Assembly: GCA_015501585.1 (NCBI GenBank)
Contig: JADNRY010000083.1
Span: 1 to 64,000, forward strand
DNA length: 64,000 nucleotides
Direction: 5' to 3'
Source: Rhodocollybia butyracea
Taxonomy: Eukaryota > Basidiomycota > Agaricomycetes > Agaricales > Omphalotaceae
The notes beneath the pieces were generated by a model. That model was not told the DNA's origin, searched no databases, and saw only the letters and a list, made by a program, of their open reading frames with translations. Made by a program: the position numbers and the translations under genes. Positions within the stretch are counted from its first letter, which is position 1; every line of letters starts with the position of its first letter. This document shows positions 10,871 through 21,503 of this stretch, piece after piece.

Positions 10871-12167
10871 TTACACTCTTCTCACCCTTACAACATCCTG
10901 CACCACAGGAAGCGCTTTCGAGAAGTCGCTAAACAAGATATGCTTGATTCCCAGTTTCGTGCAATAAGCCGCGAGGTCGTTCTCTCCGTAGTCCTTCTCT
11001 TTGACGAAAAGTACGTTGGCGTGTTTGGCGGCGGACATATCTAATGGCGATCGGAAGAGAGTGAGGTGATGGTAAGGTTAATGGTCGGGCCTGCATAAGA
11101 GAAGGGACAAACCAGATACACCGTCTCCGAAGAAAAACAAGGTCGGAGGATTCGCCAAATCGCGATAGGGTAAGATGGCTTGGGACTTGTCGTGACCGAA
11201 ACCACTGAGAGAGAAAGTAAAAGCGCATAAATAAACCTCAGGCTAATTCCGAGTTTTGGATCTGTCTTACCTGGTAGGATGTCTAAATTTGATCTCCCAA
11301 GTCCCATCGGGGTTGAGGTCAACGTCATTCGATATAATCTCGATCTCGTTCGCAGAGTCTTCTCCAACGAGATTAGTGAGCACTGCACGAATGGTAGGCG
11401 TCATTCCACTGCATGTGTTCAATCAATATACCTCATGGAACACACGGCCGCATGGAGATTTAGACAACCGAAACACATACCTCGAAACAATGATAACAGG
11501 AATATCATTAGCCTTGCACCAGGCATAGAACTCTTTAAATCCAGGATCTAGCTTGATATCTGAAAGAAGAGGCCATAAGTAAACAGCGCCCCAAGTCACA
11601 CTTCAAGCTCCAAACACTTCAAGTTTCAATAGAACTAATACCCACTTTTCCGTAAAATGTCTTTGCATTCCTCAAACGAATACCCTTTCGCAACAACGCT
11701 AGCTAACATCTCCCGAAACGCGTCTCTATGAATTCAACCGAGTCAATAAGTCGAATCGTCAAAGAACCAAAACTTGGATATAGAATCAAAATTGAAGTTG
11801 AGAAACTCACCGGAACGTTATCCTATCCTCTAAAATATCGATATTCAACTCTCTCCTCCTCTCCCTGCCAAATCCCAAGTTATCCGTCATGTCTTTAGTC
11901 ATATTTCACCAAAAATGACAAAAGTGGATAGTATACGCATGGAACAGGTGGATAGACAACCAGTCAGTCGATCGCCAAGAATCAAAGGATCTAGAACCTA
12001 CAGTCATTAGAATCGTACGTCGTTATCGTGCCATCCCTGTTTCAAAATTTAAGTAGAAAGCTGGCAGCGCCTCAAAATGCTTCTAACCAATCAGAGAGTA
12101 CAACAAATTTCTTGTCCTTGTGAATGGGAGGATACGGTAATGTGCTTTCGGGTGGAGCGGCACTCAT
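10871..12167 (-). CDS. HAD type IB phosphatase (phosphoserine phosphatase / MtnX-like)
   Basis: Eight exons close perfectly in phase: 12167-12088, 12036-12002, 11892-11811, 11725-11646, 11559-11481, 11408-11271, 11204-11113 and 11040-10871, giving 251 residues. Motif I is split by intron 1 and reads LSDWDGTITTYDSND, with the nucleophile Asp and the +2 Asp. It is followed by the GFGRERRRELNIDIL cap segment, motif II VSSGMTP, a DKSQAI lysine region and the acidic motif FFFGDGVSD. These define a haloacid dehalogenase-fold phosphatase of subfamily IB, close to phosphoserine phosphatases and diketo-methylthio-phosphopentane phosphatases. The true substrate cannot be told from sequence. No targeting signal is seen, so it is probably cytosolic. 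The use of eight exons for a small protein is typical of basidiomycetes. Confidence 0.88.
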
Positions 12168-12548
12168 TTTAGCTAGCCGAAGTTGGTGGTGGTGGTTGTG
12201 GTAAAAGAACGAACTGAAGAGGACGCACGTTTCGGAATCGGAAAACTTTACACGATGTTATCTTATCTTATCCGATCTACAATATCTACTAGCGTCTATC
12301 GATCCCAGTAAAGTAGAAAGTCTGAAGGATCAACGAAATTGGTAAGGTATAAGCTTGTACAGCTATAAGAAGAAAACTTAATCGAAAGTATAGTATACTA
12401 AGTGAAGGAAATCCTAAGAGAATACTACGAGGATTAATCGCCAGCCAGCGCGTTTGAAAGTAAAATAACGCTCAAGTCACTTGAAGAAAAGTCCTACATC
12501 TGCGGCACGCATCGGGCGCAATGTCTGTAGCGGGTAATTCTCCTACCA
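12168..12548. other. Intergenic between phosphatase and MIOX genes
   Basis: This stretch holds the 5' region of the phosphatase gene (minus, start at 12167) and the 3' region of the MIOX gene (minus, stop at 12549). No other feature is seen. Confidence 0.6.
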
Positions 12549-13898
12549 CTACCAATCCAACACAGTTGGGAAGAATTTCGCGATCAGGCCTTCGTAGTAC
12601 GGCCTCAGCTTGGCAGGATCACAAGATCCATCGCTTTTGCTATAAAGATCGTAGGGATTGAACGCCCGAACAGCGTCAAGATACTTGTGATCCTTTTCGT
12701 TCATTAAATGGGTGTACGCGCCCTCCCGGTGCCAGGGGTAGAAGCTGTGGTACCGGATCATCGCGAGGGCATCTTCGGGAAGGGAACTTTGATCCTTGAG
12801 GACGTGATACAAGTACTATAGGATAAAGAATATGCCGAGCGATCCCAAGTCAGTGAATCCGAAGTGTACGGGTTAGCAGCCTCTGAACTCACCTCATCGT
12901 GTCCCCAGGACAGCATGACATTATCTAACCCACAGTGCGGCTCGTAGATTCCATGTTCGGTGCTGTACACCGCGTCCTTGGAGTCCGGGTTCCCCTCGAA
13001 AGTGTGCGGGTAGATTATCTTGTCGGAAAATTTGCACCCCACAACAAAGGTATCCTGTAGACAACGAGGAACCGGTCATCAGTCAATCATGTTGGCTACA
13101 GCTTCGCACATAGCGCTTACCCCCACGACATCCCATTGGCCTTCCGATCCGAAGATGGTTAATAGTTTGCCCAGATCATGTACAAGCCCAGTGACCTAGG
13201 ATAATTTCAATAAGGAAACGGCGGCCACAGATCCCAAACGCCTGACAAACTGACCTGCATCCACTCCGGCTTCCCATCACGCCGGATGGCTTCAGCTGTT
13301 TGCAGCAAGTGCTCAATCTGTGAAAGATCCGTCTGCAGCGCCTTGTCAGTGACAGAAGAGCACATGCAGGAAGGAAATGAACCCACGTCGGGATCGGATT
13401 CGTCTACGAGCGTGTTGAGCATTTCCATCGCCTCCCAGATACCCATGCGCGCGCGTTGCTTGCTCTTGAACGCCACTCGTGCTTTGATGTTGAATTCAAC
13501 GGTTTGTTTCTCTATACATCGGCGATGATGAGAACAACGTCAAGTACGCCACTAGAAAGTTAGACTGACCATGCTGCTCTTTGTAAAAGTTTTTGACCCG
13601 GTCACAAGCAGCATCGTAGTCCCGAAACTGGGTTTTGTCTTTCTCCTGGTCAAACTGCGATTCTTCGTTCCATATTTTTCCTTTGAGCACGTTGACTAGA
13701 AAAGGATTAATCGCGTTCAACAAGTCGCGAAGATAACACACCATGATCAATGTTGTCAGAAATCTCGTCAAGGAGACGGCCAGCGTTGGGGTTAAAGGAG
13801 CAGGCATGGCAAGTTGAGTTCGAGAATCTAAGAGAGAAAACAGAGGAGAGGGGAAAGTAATGGACGGAAACTCGAGCAAAGGCCCTTTTGTACTGCAA
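12549..13898 (-). CDS. MIOX: Myo-inositol oxygenase
   Basis: Six exons close in phase: 13898-13742, 13695-13570, 13481-13255, 13195-13121, 13054-12893 and 12815-12549, giving 337 residues. The enzyme cleaves myo-inositol with oxygen to D-glucuronate using a mixed-valent di-iron site. All six expected ligands are visible in order: H152 (EHLLQTAE), H176 and D177 (LVHDLGK), H247 (SWGHDE), H272 (IRYHSFY) and D305 (NPYDLYSK). The spacing matches animal MIOX to within two residues. The conserved [21 protein letters not shown] block and the C-terminal FFPTVLDW are also present. The first 40 residues are poorly conserved and the ATG at 13898 is uncertain. The next gene upstream is an aldo-keto reductase that could act on the product. 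Confidence 0.92.
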
Positions 13899-14850
13899 AT
13901 CTCCAATTACATCTGCAAGTGGTGCCCGCTTGCCATTTGCAGGTTTGATGATTTATATTAGATTCAACGGTAACGCTCTGTAACGCTCCGCCAATCGCAT
14001 TTTGTTTCTGAACAAATCAAGTAAGTTGTACCGGGTAGTGTGTAAGAGGAGATATTAGAAAATCAAGGGTAATCGTAAAACACAAGCTCAAACAAGAGTT
14101 TCTTGACCGTTCAATTTTTGCCACGTGCGGCGTTAATCCACGTGTCGCTGTGCTCAAGGCACGGCTGTAATTAGGGTAATCTTTATCACTGCCAATCAGG
14201 ATTCAGGATTCACATCACAGTTGCCTGCGTACAGAGGCCTGCGCTTTGTCAGTAACAGCAATACAGATCAAGTTCGATAACCATGTTCATCGTGCATACG
14301 ATAACATCGTTAATGAGAAGGCACTGCATCGTGTACAGTATCTGAGCTTTTTCTCATGTTTTATGAACTTTGAAGCCTATCTAAACGGTTCATCTCCTCC
14401 GACTAGTCAGCAACAGTTCTGCAACGCGCTCAAGGCTATCCCATCATTCTTTCGTACTTAGGTTTATACGAGCCCTGGCAGAACAATCTTAGCTGCAATA
14501 CTTAACCGTTTCTATTGCAAGTGGCCAAGTCGAGAACATTACAGCAACCCTTGTAGTCGCCGCTCGCACCTGGACAGTCAGACTGCAGATTATCCCATTT
14601 GGTGACTTACGCCGTTCCCATCGTTACTCAAGTTTTCGGAGACAAGATCGAAGGTTATGAGCTTCGGATAAGGCTTTCGAATAGATTCTGTAAAAGATAA
14701 TGTACACTTTCAGCGCGATCATACTCTTTCCAGGCTGCGTTGCTTGTTCATTCTTTCGCCGTCGGCATAGGTGCGGTCCAATTGTCAAATCCGAGGTCGA
14801 CAGCTGGAGATGAATTAGCGATGAGCTCACGAGAGGCGGATAGAAATTTT
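13899..14850. other. Intergenic region upstream of MIOX
   Basis: About 950 bp between the MIOX start (minus) and the aldo-keto reductase stop (minus). It contains a pair of CACGTG boxes at 14122-14144. A 71-codon plus frame at 14246 and a 68-codon minus frame at 14830 have no recognisable features; I do not call them genes. Confidence 0.5.
14122..14144. promoter_or_regulatory. Paired E-boxes (CACGTG) upstream of MIOX
   Basis: Two perfect CACGTG palindromes at 14122-14127 and 14139-14144, with starts 17 bp apart, about 225-245 bp upstream of the MIOX start. CACGTG is the canonical binding site of fungal bHLH factors. That they regulate MIOX is inference from position only. Confidence 0.4.
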
Positions 14851-16283
14851 TTACTTACGCCATGGAGGCATTATAAACCTTTCATAAACAAAAGCATCGC
14901 GGTTGAGTTGTCTGGGTAAAAATGAAAGCCAAGGACAAAAACACACATACCTCTTCTGCTTCCCGGAGGCAGCAAGTCCATCAAGTTCCACGATATCTTC
15001 CTTGTCAAGCTTCCCAACAGCAGATATTGTCCCCGTCATATTGGATGCGATACGGGAAGGGGTAACAGATTTCGGGAGAGCCACGATGTCGTGAGCCACT
15101 GGTAAAAAGAAAGTTCAGTGAGCGCTGTATTCTTACCGAAGTTGTGGGAAGCCTACCAAGCCATCCGAGGAGGACATCAGAGGGTTGAACGGAATGTTTT
15201 TGTGCAATCCTGACGACAACATCATCTTTGAGCAGCGGTGAATTGGTGGATCCTAGCGGCGAGTACGCCTCGGGGACTATCCCCTTGGAGTGAAGATAGG
15301 AGAGCAACTCGTGTTGAGGATTGTAAGGGTGGAGCTCTAGCTATGTTTCAGGTAAGTATAGCCAATATGCTTCGTATGCACTTCAACGCACTTGATTGAC
15401 GGCAGGGATGATTTCCGCGGTAGGAAGAATTTCATCCATCTTCTTGATTGAGAAATTGCTTATTCCAATCGTCTTAACTTTGCCTTCATATTCGTTCAGC
15501 CAAGGATATCTCAGGAACCCGGTAAAATAAGCATGACCCTCACCTTTCTTCACCATGGCTTCCATCTGTTTCCAAGTGTCAGACAGTTTCCAAGAGTGGT
15601 CAACGTCACGCAAGCCATTCGGCAACGTCGGAAAAGTAGGATGATTGCCCTATCGGTTGGTTATTTCACTTGGAATTTCAACCTGAGCCTGTTCGGGAAG
15701 CGCACCTTGGGATTCATCGGGACTGGCCAGTGAATTAGATACACTGCAGATCTACAGTTAGTAAAATATTGAAATGCGATGAACAATCTGAACATACAAT
15801 CCAAGTAATCAGTCCCCAAATTCGCCAGAGTTTCGTCGAGAGCTTCCTCAACGCGAGAATGGTACGTTCCCCAAAGTTTACTAGTTATCTACAGACCATA
15901 CAGGAGAATCGTTCGAGATCAAGCTTCAAAGTTCAAAAGCAAATCCAGACTTACAAAGATCTCCGACCTAGGTACACCTGACTGTTTTATACCTTGTCCG
16001 ACTTCCTTTTCGTTGGAGTAGCCCCTGGTAAAGTACTTAATATCATCAAGATGGGATATGGATCGTTAGAGAATTACCAGGCGCAATCAATATGCCTATA
16101 TCCTGCTTCCTTCAACGCATAAGAAACAGCAGAGACCACTTCTTCCGGTTTCGATTGCCACGTTCCTGCAGGGGTGAAATAAGTCACGCAATTCAAAAAG
16201 TGACACGTCTGAGTATCTTACATACCAAGACCGATAGCAGGAATCTCGACACCATTGTTAAGCTTGATAGAAGGAGCAGGCAT
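14851..16283 (-). CDS. Aldo-keto reductase, candidate glucuronate/aldehyde reductase
   Basis: Ten exons close in phase: 16283-16226, 16165-16078, 16024-15955, 15888-15798, 15743-15706, 15649-15544, 15483-15392, 15340-15157, 15098-14951 and 14911-14851, giving 311 residues. The NADPH-dependent reductase tetrad is D46 (HIDCAW), Y51 (WGYSNE), K76 (TSKLWG) and H107 (LIHWPVP). GISNFS, NQLELHPYN, AYSPLGS and [11 protein letters not shown] provide the remaining barrel and cofactor-binding motifs. The family reduces aldehydes and sugars. Lying next to MIOX on the same strand, it could reduce D-glucuronate to L-gulonate, the next step of inositol breakdown, but xylose or glycerol reductase activity is equally possible. 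Intron 15543-15484 is 60 bp with no stop in frame, so retention would insert 20 residues before GISNFS. Confidence 0.9.
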
Positions 16284-17429
16284 GATGAAAGAAATAAACC
16301 ACCAAGTTCAGCGAAGAGTCGAAAAAGTTTATGAGAAAAAAAAGGATGATCGATTTTGTCCGGGCCTTGCGCGGCCCGACGGCGGTAAAGATAAGATAAT
16401 ATCAGTTCAAGATTAGCGCCAATGCCCAAAAGCGGCATTCAGGCTCTCGTTGAGAACAGATTATAATTTCTAGGAGGTTTTGCACTAGATCAATGACTCT
16501 GAATCGCACCTGCCAGACTTGCGACAATCTTTCTCGAGCGATATGGAATCCTCCAGGTTCATTAACATCCTTGAGTTAGTTTGAGTATCGCTACAATGAT
16601 TTGCAAACAAGATGCCTGCAGCCTGAGGATGCTCTAAATGGCGAGTACAATGCCAAGAGCCGATTGCTATTATGCATATAGGCTATGAAACAAAATTCTT
16701 GGCTTCCACGTTGCAAGCACTGCTTAGAGATAGAAAGGAGGTGCCTGATGCACACTGGTGCACAGTGCTGCGCCTTATACCATATCCCCTGTGCCTCAAA
16801 AATGCTATGGAGTTTATTAGCGCTTGAGATCAGATTCAGCGATACTTAGTACTTACCCAAATTCTCCTTTACTTATCCATATCAAGCAACATCTTCCAAT
16901 GACGCCCATCTTACAAGCCCGGAGTGTTGAAACATTGATTCCCCATTAGTCTTAACTTGCTGCTCAATGATTAGGACGCTGCACTGATATGCTACACCTG
17001 ATACCTACTCAGTGAAGGCAGCCGTCCGAGTCGGAAGTGAGGACCGTAGACCGTAAACCGTTTGATGCCGTCGGAAGTAGTATCATCCGAGACTTTGGGT
17101 AAGTAATGTAAAGAAGTAAGAAATGAGCGAAGGAAAGAGCTTGAGACTCCGAGTCGGACTCGTCTAATTCACCGTAGTAGTAGATACCGAAAATTTGTGA
17201 ACGACCCATTCTTCACCAGTTGGGCAATATCTTATGTCACAGAGATGGCTTGAGCTTGACCCCTGATTTATGCGTCGTACAACTTCAATGCACTGGCGAA
17301 CACACGGAGATGAACCTCCACCGGTGGGAATATCGGTGATCTACATAGACTCACTTTCAGATGCTCTCGACCCACCGTCACCCCACCTGGACGTTTCCTT
17401 CTCCTGTCAACAGTACAGTATTCGAGTTC
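16284..17429. other. Intergenic, nothing recognised
   Basis: Over 1 kb without a recognisable protein, RNA or repeat. The first part holds the promoter of the aldo-keto reductase. Several open frames of 60-80 codons are present on both strands but lack domain signals. Confidence 0.45.
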
Positions 17430-18480
17430 CTAGTTGGTCGGGATCTGGCTGACACCGAGCTACTCAGGCAGATGTAACATGAGGAGCATACTTTCTATGG
17501 ACTTTGGCGGAACGTTGTTCTTGTTCGGTGAGCCAGTTGGAATGACATTGAATGGCAGACTCACAGCGTCCCCAGGTTAATATGGAAGGGCAAGGCAGCT
17601 GTATCTTTTCATCATCTGTGCTGAGTGATATGATACTTATCGGCCGCCAGGCGTGAGCTGGCAAGGCCAAGAGAGCAACATTCTTATAATATAAAACAAG
17701 AATGTTCTTTTCGTTGCAACAAATAAAGAATCGTTTGTCACATATTATTATACAGTCATTCTCCGATTGTCGCAGACAATCCCAGGTCGAACTTGACTGG
17801 TATACCTGTGGAAGTTGGAGCGGACCGGCGACGATTGTGTACATCAGTTCAAAAATTCAAGCGCTTACTCCAACATCTCCTGAGCAAGTAATAAGGCTAT
17901 TCAATTTCCTAGCTGGATCGGGGTTTGGCTGACTCAAGCAGATGTAACACTGTGATGGGCTTTCTTTCATGAACCGGTACTTAGTGGAACGTTGTTCTTG
18001 TTCGGTGAGCTATCGAATGATATTGAATGCCAGACTCACAACGTTCCTGGTTAACATTGAAAGACTGGGCGGCTGCATCTTTTCATAGTTCAAGCCCTTC
18101 TACGCCCAATGATATGATACTTATCGGCCGCCAGACGTGAACTGGCAAGGCCAACATCGAGTGAAAACAAAGTCGACAATTCTTATCAGTTGCAGTGTGA
18201 ACCTGAACCTACCTTCGTGTTTAACATCGCTATAGTGGGAACGCTGAGGCTCTGGGCTCGAAGCCTTCAATCTTTGACTGCATTCGCAGACAAGAAAGTT
18301 CTTTTTTTAAAAAAAAGTAAAGTATCGTTTGTTACATATCACAGTCGTTCTCCAATTGACAGTGACAATCACAGGTCGAACTTTACTGGCATACCTGTAG
18401 AAGTCAGAAGCAGATATTTAGAAAATCTGTGTGTATTAGTTCAAAAATCCAAGCACTTACTCCAACGCTTCCGGAGCAAC
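17430..18480 (-). repeat. Tandem duplication of the 3' end of the cysteine-rich gene
   Basis: Two diverged direct repeats of about 480-540 bp, roughly 17430-17910 and 17911-18480. Shared blocks include CAGATGTAAC, GGAACGTTGTTCTTGTTCGG, ATGATACTTATCGGCCGCCA and CAGTCATTCTCC versus CAGTCGTTCTCC. The right copy holds the last intron, the terminal codons and the 3' region of the secreted protein gene at 18383-18797. The left copy carries the matching intron and terminal codons (17770-17900), but there the final Cys codon has become Tyr. So only the 3' end of the gene was duplicated and the extra copy has decayed. Confidence 0.65.
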
Positions 18481-18797
18481 TAAGACCAGCGCAGCAAGAG
18501 TTCGTAGGGAGGACCGCGCTACATTGTGTTCCCGCCACGCCGCAAACACCTGGGGTAGGCATACAGCTCTGTTGAGAAGAAAAGGTCAGTCGTCACGCGA
18601 AGATCACAATCGAGTTCGGATGAGCGTACGCCTAGGGGACTTCCGACGGTGCATGTCAGTCCTTCACAGCAAGCACTAGGCTGAGTACCAGTCACACATG
18701 GCTGGAAAATTCCAGTGCATTGACGCTGCATGAGAAGGGACGCGGACGCAACCGAGACGATGGAAGCGAATCCGAGGAGCGTGCTAGTGAAGTGCAT
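18383..18797 (-). CDS. Small secreted cysteine-rich protein with two cystine-knot-like modules
   Basis: Three exons in phase: 18797-18630, 18568-18461 and 18394-18383, for 95 residues. Residues 1-20 (MHFTSTLLGFASIVSVASAS) are a signal peptide. The remainder has 12 cysteines in two repeats: C-x6-C-x8-CC-x4-C-x8-C, then C-x6-C-x8-CC-x4-C-x6-C. The C...C...CC...C...C order is that of the knottin (inhibitor cystine knot) fold. The two modules meet near the exon 1/2 junction. Such proteins are extracellular, disulphide-stabilised and common in basidiomycete secretomes; the function of this one is unknown. The last exon adds only VCQ, supplying the final cysteine. A TATAAAAGG box lies about 50 bp upstream. 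Confidence 0.75.
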
Positions 18798-18842
18798 TTC
18801 GAAGGTCGAAAGTAGGTTGGGAATGGAGAGACGAAGTTGAGG

Positions 18843-18852
18843 CCTTTTATAA
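18843..18852 (-). promoter_or_regulatory. TATA box of the cysteine-rich secreted protein gene
   Basis: On the minus strand this reads TTATAAAAGG, ending about 46 bp upstream of the ATG at 18797. It is a strong TATA match, as expected for a highly induced secreted-protein gene, and implies a short 5' leader. Confidence 0.55.
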
Positions 18853-19492
18853 GAAACCAAGGCACGCGCGGAAGCAGCAAATATGTAGAACACATAACCC
18901 AATGACAGCCCCAATGCTGTTCTACAATCTACATCTGTAAGGGCAGATACAATCAGAGGTAAATTAGAGGACTTATAATTGACAACGACAGGATATGGAT
19001 CTCATAAATACGTTAGGTATTTCGAAATTTCGGGGTGGTTGGCCCGACCAGAGAAAATTCAAGGAACGCGCACTGGAGTGACATAATTCCACAGAGTCCA
19101 AAGGAAGGACAGAGGTACCGGAGAATTAGTACCGGTCCAAGTACTGAACCCCGGCTCCAGGAGGCTGAGCAGCAGCCAGACAAACGACGCGCTCGCAGTT
19201 TGTCCGGTGGGAGCTGTTGTAAATGTACCATCGTTGCCTCAAGTGCGAGAGCCTCAGGTTTACTAGAGAATTTTTCTGCTTGAAGAACATCAACATTTTA
19301 GCCGAACATATATACCGTGCCATAAGGAAATGCGATGGAGTCATGGAAGATATCACTCGGGGAGATGTTTCGAGTAAGTCTAAAGGGGAACACAAAGTAC
19401 GATACGTCTTATATACGTACGGGAATAAGCGGTCCGACGGGTAATGGATCCGATCTACAGCGCGCTGGCCCTCGTCCTTGTTCCTCGCATCT
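18853..19492. other. Intergenic between divergent genes
   Basis: About 640 bp between the minus-strand cysteine-rich gene and the plus-strand HAD gene. Short open frames on both strands look like noise. No repeat or RNA gene was seen. Confidence 0.5.
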
Positions 19493-20465
19493 ATGTCTGA
19501 TACCACCAAGAAGCTTACCGATTACCAGATACTCGTATTCGACGTATATGGCACTATTGTTGTAAGTGGAATCTCTCAGTATAGTTGTATCGCAGTCAAT
19601 CTTTGGTCAGGACTGGGAGACCGGGATCTATGAAGGGTTAAAACCGATGCTTTCCAAATACCCGGAATCGTTGAAATGGACACGCAAACAAGTACTGGAT
19701 GCTTACACTGCTGTGGAGAAGGAACTTCAAGCGAATTATCCTCATATGCTTTACTGTGATATCCTCGCCAAAGTGTATGAGGCGATGGAACAAGGCCTGA
19801 AAACAGCGTCAGAAAAGCCAACGGAGACTCGTGAGTCAGATACTGCTGTATCCGATGGCTTGAGTCCGAGTGCATCGACCTCGGCTCCGTCGGTTTCTGA
19901 TGACCATGTCAGATTCGGCCAGTCTATCAAGGACTGGCCAATCTTTCCGGATAGCACTGCCGCTTTACGTGCACTTTCGAAACAATACAAACTAGTCGTA
20001 CTGTCCAACGTTGATCGCACATCTTTCGCTCGTACCCTCGCCAAGTTGTCGGATAGCGATTCTCCCTACTCCCCGGAGGTTTACTCTCCTCCCGAATCCA
20101 CAGAATATTGGTTCCCTCAGAGGACTCCTGCATCGAAATCGCCTTTCACCCTTGTATTGACTGCACAAGACGTTCAGAGCTACAAACCTGCCTTGCATGG
20201 GTTCGAAGTCGCTCTCGACGTCATCCGTAAAGAACCGGCGCTGCTCAACGTGGCGAAAGAACAGGTCCTCTGGGTAGCCCAGAGTCTGTTCCATGACATT
20301 GCCCCAGTCAGTCAAATCGGAATCACAAGTGTGTTCATTGACCGTAAAGATGCACACATGGGTTTTACTACCCCAGAGCCACCCTATTGCTGGAGATTCA
20401 ACACGCTGGGGGAGATGGCTGACGCAGTTGCTAAGGAACAGTTTGCAGATGTCATAGTAAGCTGA
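19493..20465 (+). CDS. HAD superfamily protein, L-2-haloacid dehalogenase-like
   Basis: Two exons: 19493-19561 and 19611-20465, giving 307 residues. A 49-bp intron rejoins the motif I strand FDVYGTIV with DWETGIYEGL, a junction typical of fungal haloacid-dehalogenase-type proteins. Nucleophile Asp17 lies in FDVYGT. Motif II is VVLSNVDRTS, a conserved Lys sits in SYKPALHGF, and the acidic motif region is VAQSLFHDIAPVSQIG. The family removes halogen or phosphate from small carbon acids via an aspartyl ester. Without the full motif IV (a single Asp in FHD) the exact reaction is uncertain. A Ser/Thr-rich insertion at about 90-120 is unusual for the family. No targeting signal is seen. Confidence 0.82.
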
Positions 20466-21503
20466 AGCTCGTAGAAAGCCAAGGTATGCATGGAATTCGC
20501 TGATATTCATGCAAATATGCAGGTCCGGACTCCGCAGTTGAACGTTGAGCAGACCCTCGTACTACTTAGCACCTGATTTGACCTGTAGACCCAGGCCGCT
20601 GCTAACAATGGATAATTTTATTGGCTCCCAGCCTATCCCGGGAAGCAAAATCGATTTTGTTTTCCCTGTCCCCCAATACTAACGCGTATCATACTACCAA
20701 CGATCACATGGACCTCAAGGCTCCTCAAGGCTGCAACATCAGGCCGACGGCGACGGCAAATATTGACTTTTTTCTAGGGACGCAAAAAGGACCCTGTTCT
20801 ATGAGAAGTAAGTCTGTTGTACCAACGGGCGGTTAAAGTTTTTTTTCCTCGTTATCGATGTTACGCCTACATCGATGTTACACCTGCAAGAGCCTACAGC
20901 AGACCAACACGTGGCTACGCGCTCCGCCGGTAGAGCTGTAAACCTGATCTTCGAGACGCAACCTGTCACTGACATTTTCCGAGGTTCCGACACGGGACAT
21001 ATGGACTATGGGGCATGGGACAGCCTTCATGCCCAATGAGAATCTGGTTTTCGTTATCCTCGCGAATGAAAATTTACTTGTTCACTTACGGTTCGACCAA
21101 TTGTCCATTTTCGGTGTTTAACGTTAACACAACACAGCCCAAAAGAACCAAATACCTTCTTTCAGCGGTTTCCAAGAACTCCAACTTCTTCGGCGCCAAT
21201 ATTCTTCCTTTGGTCCAAATTTGGTCAGTACATACGATCATGTTATTACCACTTACGGGCTGAAGCCTCAATACATCATCTGATGTGATGAGGTCAATCA
21301 TCGCACATATTATTGATTTCCTCCTCGAAATTACCACACCGATAGAACTTTTGAGATCTGTGGACAGAACCAGGGCTCTAACGATCGGCAATAAAAAGTC
21401 TAACGAAGGAGCATGTTTTATCCTTTCGTCAATCATGTCGGTTCGCGATAGGTCCTGAAAGGCTAACTGTTGCTCCGAAATCCCTTCCATAGTTCCCTCC
21501 CTA
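20466..21503. other. Intergenic, nothing recognised
   Basis: About 1 kb. Near 20855-20890 a 17-bp unit (ATCGATGTTACGCCTAC-like) occurs twice in tandem. A 148-codon minus frame (21532-21086) overlaps the next gene's promoter and shows no domain; I treat it as chance. Confidence 0.45.

Noticed and set aside
13899..14850. Extra small genes between MIOX and the reductase
   Set aside because: Frames of about 70 codons show no signal peptide, motif or splice pattern.
19562..19595. 34-bp intron in the haloacid dehalogenase-like gene
   Set aside because: Too short; an acceptor 15 bases further on gives a 49-bp intron and restores the family's FDVYGT...DWETGIYEGL junction.
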